Assembly (NCBI GenBank): GCA_001304875.1
Contig: BBZO01000015.1
Location: forward strand, 1 to 64,000
Direction of reading: 5' to 3'
Length of the DNA: 64,000 bases
Source of the DNA: Clostridia bacterium UC5.1-2E3
GTDB taxonomy: Bacteria > Bacillota > Clostridia > Lachnospirales > Lachnospiraceae
The notes below the pieces were generated by a model, which worked only from the letters and a program-made list of their open reading frames with translations, ran no database searches and had not been told where the DNA came from. Below are positions 60,286 to 64,000 of the stretch, piece after piece; the stretch's first letter is position 1, and every line of letters begins with the position of its first letter. A program made the position numbers and the translations under genes.

Positions 60286-61484
60286 TTTACAAAATCTCCT
60301 TTTGCCTCATTCATTTGTTCGTAGAAGGGACGGCGCACCTTTTTTCTGGTGAGCTCCACCAGATTCAGCTTCGTCATCTCCACCACCGTGGTCTTCACCG
60401 GATCCGCACTCACGATCTTTCGAAGACTGTCCATCAGACACTCCCTGTCCTTTGCCCGCTCCATGTCGATGAAATCGATGATGATGATTCCCGACAGGTT
60501 TCTGAGACGGAGCTGACGGCCGATTTCCTCCGCCGCCTCGAGATTGATTTTTAAAATTGTATCGTCAATCTTTTTCCTGCCCGCATATTTTCCGGAGTTC
60601 ACATCGATCACGGCCAGCGCCTCCGTGGGCTCGATGACCAGATAGGCCCCCGACTTCAGCCATACCTTTCTGGCCAGCGCATGGCTGATGGCCGTCTCCA
60701 GGCTGTAGAGCTTCTGGAGCGGAAGGAGCGGGTCGTCGTAGAGAACCAGCTTTGGAAGCTCTTCCGGGCGGGACTCCTCGAGATAGCGTGTGAGCTCCTC
60801 AAAAATGTCCCCGTCGTCGGTGAGAATCTCCTCAAGCTCCTCCGGACGCGCGTCGCGGACGCCGTTTATGTAGGAGGGCATCTCACGGCACAGGCAGGAG
60901 TAGCAGGTTCTCATGGTTCCCTCCTTAAGCGTCTGCTCCATGCGTTTTTTCAGGAGGGAAAGCTCCTCCTCCAGCACCTCCTCCGGAACGCCTGCCGCGT
61001 TGGTGCGGAGAATGGCGCCGCAGGAATCCCCGGACCATCGCCCGGCGATTTCCTTCAGCCGCTGGCGCTCGCCTGCATCCTTAATCTTCGCGGAGACGCC
61101 GGCGGCGGTCTTTCCCACGGTCAGCACCGAATAGCGCCCGGGAAAATTCAGATTGGAGGTGAGGACCGGCGCCTTGGTCTTCACCGCGTCGCGGCTCACC
61201 TGCACCAGGATCTCGTCCCCCTCCCTGAGGCTCCCGTCCGCCCCGGCTGGGTGAACAGATGGCTCTCATTGTCGCTTAAGCTGTAATACCCCATCTGCCC
61301 GCCGCCCAGATCGACAAAGGCGGCGTTTATATTTTTGACGATATTTTTAACTTTTTCCGATATAGATATTGCCCAGCCGCCCGGAGGCCTCCGACGGCTC
61401 TAAATCCATCTGGATCACTTTCCCATTCTGGATCCTGGCCGTCAGCACGCGGCCCTCGTAGCGGGTGATCAAAAGCTTACTCAA
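60282..61484 (-). CDS. rng: Ribonuclease E/G family protein (two frameshifts)
   Basis: Endoribonuclease of about 400 residues for mRNA and rRNA processing. The N-terminus SKLLITRYEGRVLTARIQNGKVIQMDLE and an S1-like segment precede the catalytic core, with metal-binding Asp in AVIDVNSGKYAGRK and IIIDFIDMERAKDRE, and TKLNLVELTRKKVRRP near the end. The compact size is nearer RNase G than E. Frames shift near 61352 (an extra A in an A run) and 61250 (GGGG read as GGG). The start is TTG 61484, overlapping the DUF2344 gene. Confidence 0.93.
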
Positions 61485-62178
61485 TGTCCTCACCAAACTC
61501 CTCCAGCGGAACCATCCCCTCGCCGTAGACTTCCTCCCGCTGCACCTGGAAGGCAAAGGGAGAAAACGTCTCGCCGGTCTGCTCTGAGTAGGCGGCGATG
61601 ACCAGCTCCGGCTTTATGTTGGCGCTGCTTCCTGCGGCCAAACGGATGAAAAGAGAATCGTCCCCGGCGCGGTATTCATAGATATGGGGCTTTATATCCA
61701 CCAGGGCCTCCCCCTTCTTCGTAGTCTTTATGATCTCGATGGAGGAACGCTCCAGAAATTCCGCCAGCCTCTCCCAGAACGCCTTCTGGTCCTCCGGCCC
61801 GTAGCCCGGGCGGAAACGCAGCGTGTAGTCGGCTGCCGCCACCATGGACATGGCGTTTTTGGCGTTGTCGGGGAGCTTTCGATAGCTCAGCACCTCAATC
61901 CCCTCCACCATGGCGGCGTTTAAGCGCTCCACCATGACCGCGGAGGACGGCGAGGCGGTCTCGTCGTCAGTCACCTCGATGTCCAGATACTCACCATTGC
62001 TGGTGAGGCCCACGCCTAAGGGGGCCGCAAAGGACATGATCTGGTGGGGGCTGAAGCCCTCGCTGTAGCGGATATTTACCTCCGCGCGGCGCATGACCTT
62101 CTGAAAGAAACGCATCACGTCCAGATGACCGATGAACTTCATGGGGCCCTGCTTGGAAAACTTAATTCTTACTTTCAA
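61477..62178 (-). CDS. DUF2344 (TIGR03936-type) radical SAM-linked protein
   Basis: About 233 residues: MKVRIKFSKQGPMKFIGHLDVMRFFQKVMRRAEVNIRYSEGFSPHQIMSFAAPLGVGLTSNGEYLDIEV. The FIGHLD and RYSEGF-PH-M-F motifs mark the family that is always encoded next to, or fused with, the TIGR03960 radical SAM protein. A tRNA- or ribosome-related modification role has been guessed, but I know of none proven. TTG 62178 is preferred (GGAGGAGG 8 bases upstream); GTG 62187 is the alternative. It overlaps the radical SAM gene and rng. Intact. Confidence 0.88.
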   Translation of the reverse strand: MKVRIKFSKQGPMKFIGHLDVMRFFQKVMRRAEVNIRYSEGFSPHQIMSFAAPLGVGLTSNGEYLDIEVTDDETASPSSAVMVERLNAAMVEGIEVLSYRKLPDNAKNAMSMVAAADYTLRFRPGYGPEDQKAFWERLAEFLERSSIEIIKTTKKGEALVDIKPHIYEYRAGDDSLFIRLAAGSSANIKPELVIAAYSEQTGETFSPFAFQVQREEVYGEGMVPLEEFGEDIE

Positions 62179-64000
62179 AACAGACACCTCCTCCGAATTT
62201 CATTGCGCCGCAGGCGGAACATCTGGCGCGGCAGTTGGGAGTCACCTCGCCGGCCATGGCGCGGTTCCACTCCCGTTTTAAAAAGTCTTTGCTGACGCCG
62301 GCATCGATGAAGTCCCAGGGGAACAGCTCATCCAGGCTCCGCTCCCTGGTGGTGTAGAAATCGATGTCCACGCCGCAGGTCTCAAAGGCCTTCATCCAGA
62401 TCTCGTTGTGGAAATGCTCGGACCAGGAATCATAGAGGGCCCCGTTTCTGTAGGCCTCCTCCACCACGGCCGCCACTCTCCTGTCCCCGCGGGCCAAGAC
62501 GCCCTCCAGAACCGTCAGATCGGCCTCGTGCCAGTTGTATTTTAAGCTCTTGTGGTTGACCATCTCCTTCATCTTGTGGTTGACCACGTACGCCCGGTGT
62601 AAAATTCATCCTTCGTGCACATCCGTGCCCACTGGAACGGCGTGAACGGCTTGGGGACAAAGAACGAGGAGCTGGCCGTCACCTGGACGCGCCCCACTCT
62701 CTCCTCCTTGGGAATCTTGTAATACTCCTCGGCCACCTTCTGGCTTAAGAGCGCGATGCCCTCCATGTCCTCCTCGGTCTCCGTGGGAAGCCCCAGCATG
62801 AAGTAGAGCTTCACCCGGTTCCATCCGCCCTTAAAGGCCTCGGCGGAGCCGTGGAGAATGTCCTCCTCGGTCAGTCCCTTGTTGATGACGTCCCTGAGGC
62901 GCTGGGAGCCGGCCTCCGGCGCGAAGGTGAGGCTGCTCTTTTTCACGTCCTGCACCTTGCTCATCACGTCCAGGGAGAAGGCGTCGATTCTTAAGGACGG
63001 CAGGGAGACGTTGACTCCTTTGCCGTCAAACTCGTCGATCAGGAAATTTACGATGCCCTCCAGCTCGGAATAATCGCTGGAGCTTAAGGAGCTTAAGGAA
63101 ATCTCCTCGTGGCCTGTGCTCTTTAGCATCTTGTAGGCCAGCTCCTTCAGATGCTCAAGGCCTCTCTCCCGCACCGGGCGGTACACCATGCCCGCCTGGC
63201 AGAACCGGCAGCCGCGGATGCAGCCGCGCTGGATCTCCAGCACCACGCGGTCCTGGGTGGCCTTGATAAACGGCACCACCGGCTTCTCCGGATAGTACGC
63301 GCCGTCCATCTCCATCACCAGCTGCTTCGTCACCGTGGCGGGGGCGTGAGGGTTGTTGGGCGTAAAGCTCTTAAGCCGCCCGTCCTCATAATATTCGGCG
63401 TCGTAGAACGCGGGCACATAGATGCCGGGAATCTGCGCCGCCATCTCCAAGAACTCCAGACGGCTCTTTCCCGCCGCCTTCGCTTCCTTGTAGCGGTCCA
63501 TCAGATCGAAGTACACAGTCTCGCCCTCGCCGATGTAAAAGAGGTCGAAAAACGGCGCCAGCGGCTCCGGGTTGTAGGCGCAGGGGCCGCCGCCGATGAC
63601 GATGGGATCCGCCTCTGTCCGGTTTGCGGCGTGGAGCGGGATCTGCCCCAAATCCAGTACCTGCAGAATATTGGTGTAGCACATCTCATACTGCAGCGTG
63701 ATTCCCAGGAAGTCAAAGTCCTTTATGGGATCCTGGGACTCGATGGCAAACAGCGGGATCTGTTGTTCCCGCATGATCTTGTCTAAGTCGGTCCACGGGG
63801 AGTACACCCGCTCACAGTAAATGTCCTCCCGCCGGTTGAACATGTCGTAGAGAATCTGGATGCCAGATGGGACATGCCGATCTCGTACACGTCCGGGAAA
63901 CACATGGCGAAACGGATGTCCACCTGGGACGGATCCTTTACCACCATGTTGACCTCGCCGCCGATGTAGCGGGCGGGCTGCTGGATGGACAGCAGTATTT
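62162..64000 (-). CDS. TIGR03960-type radical SAM protein, 5' end beyond window (two frameshifts)
   Basis: Large radical SAM enzyme with a B12-binding-like N-terminal domain. It is truncated by the window end, so the start is missing. Visible: VDIRFAMCFPDVYEIGMSH near the edge, IGGGPCAYNPEPLAPFFDLFYIGEGE, the SAM cluster motif in LEIQRGCIRGCRFCQAGMVYRPVRER (Cys-x3-Cys-x2-Cys), and SLRIDAFSLDVMSKVQDVKKSSLTFAPEAGSQRLRDVINKG. The C-terminus ends in a cysteine-rich CRARCSACGAMKFGGGVC. Frames break near 63872 (GGG read as GG) and 62585. It heads the radical SAM-DUF2344-rng run; the function is unknown. Confidence 0.9.

Overview
The window reads as chromosomal DNA from a spore-forming, fairly GC-rich member of the Lachnospiraceae (Clostridia, Bacillota). 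This is an inference from gene content and order: sporulation genes yqfC/yqfD and a SpoVB-like flippase, a Min system combined with mreCD/PBP2/RodA, a Prp-processed L27 with the Firmicutes N-terminal extension, an SOS LexA/YneA pair, Gram-positive promoters with TTGACA/TATAAT boxes, and strong AGGAGG ribosome binding sites. No rRNA, tRNA, prophage, insertion sequence or CRISPR array was recognised.

Layout. 0-4 kb: end of an LprI-domain secreted protein, alaS, rpsU. 4-10 kb: yqfC-yqfD-phoH-ybeY, a DUF3048 lipoprotein, a SpoVB/MurJ-type flippase and a BofC-like protein. 10-15 kb: two FAD flavoproteins, a DUF896 protein, 5-formyl-THF cyclo-ligase and a membrane-anchored metallo-beta-lactamase-fold hydrolase. 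15-19 kb: a small cysteine-motif protein whose RBS lies in a long inverted repeat, a 249-bp palindromic element, and a two-gene surface O-acylation unit (MBOAT plus SGNH) with its own promoter. 19-28 kb: miaB, an L,D-transpeptidase, mutS-mutL-miaA and a PLP lyase. 29-39 kb: cell shape and division (DUF4321, radC, mreC, mreD, PBP2, minCDE, rodA), then mgsA and a D-Ala-D-Ala carboxypeptidase. 38.6-44.6 kb: an unnamed P-loop protein, an HlyD-like protein, yggS, sepF, aroB, lspA and an RluD-type synthase. 44.6-50 kb: a visibly more AT-rich block with a cytidylate-kinase-like gene, a TtcA-like gene, a Xer-type recombinase and a divergent SOS pair (yneA-like/lexA) with four LexA boxes. 50-54.7 kb, minus strand: rplU-prp-rpmA-obgE-yhbY-nadD-yqeK-rsfS. 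54.8-64 kb: an MFS transporter (+), then minus-strand radical SAM-DUF2344-rng-trkA-trkH-trkH.

The most striking technical feature is frameshifting. By my count roughly sixty single-base indels, nearly all deletions in short homopolymers, interrupt about two thirds of the genes, including essential ones (alaS, minD, obgE, lexA). This looks like consensus error rather than biology, so broken genes are annotated here as whole CDSs with the shift positions described.

The most interesting biological signals are: two 27-bp palindromes with arms like the XerD half of the B. subtilis dif site, bracketing the AT-rich block that holds the Xer-type recombinase; the 249-bp nested inverted-repeat element at 15.5 kb; the promoter-in-hairpin arrangement before the small gene at 15.08 kb; three 11-bp-spaced direct repeats before the O-acylation operon; the four-box SOS intergenic region; and a short AT-rich patch inside yggS.
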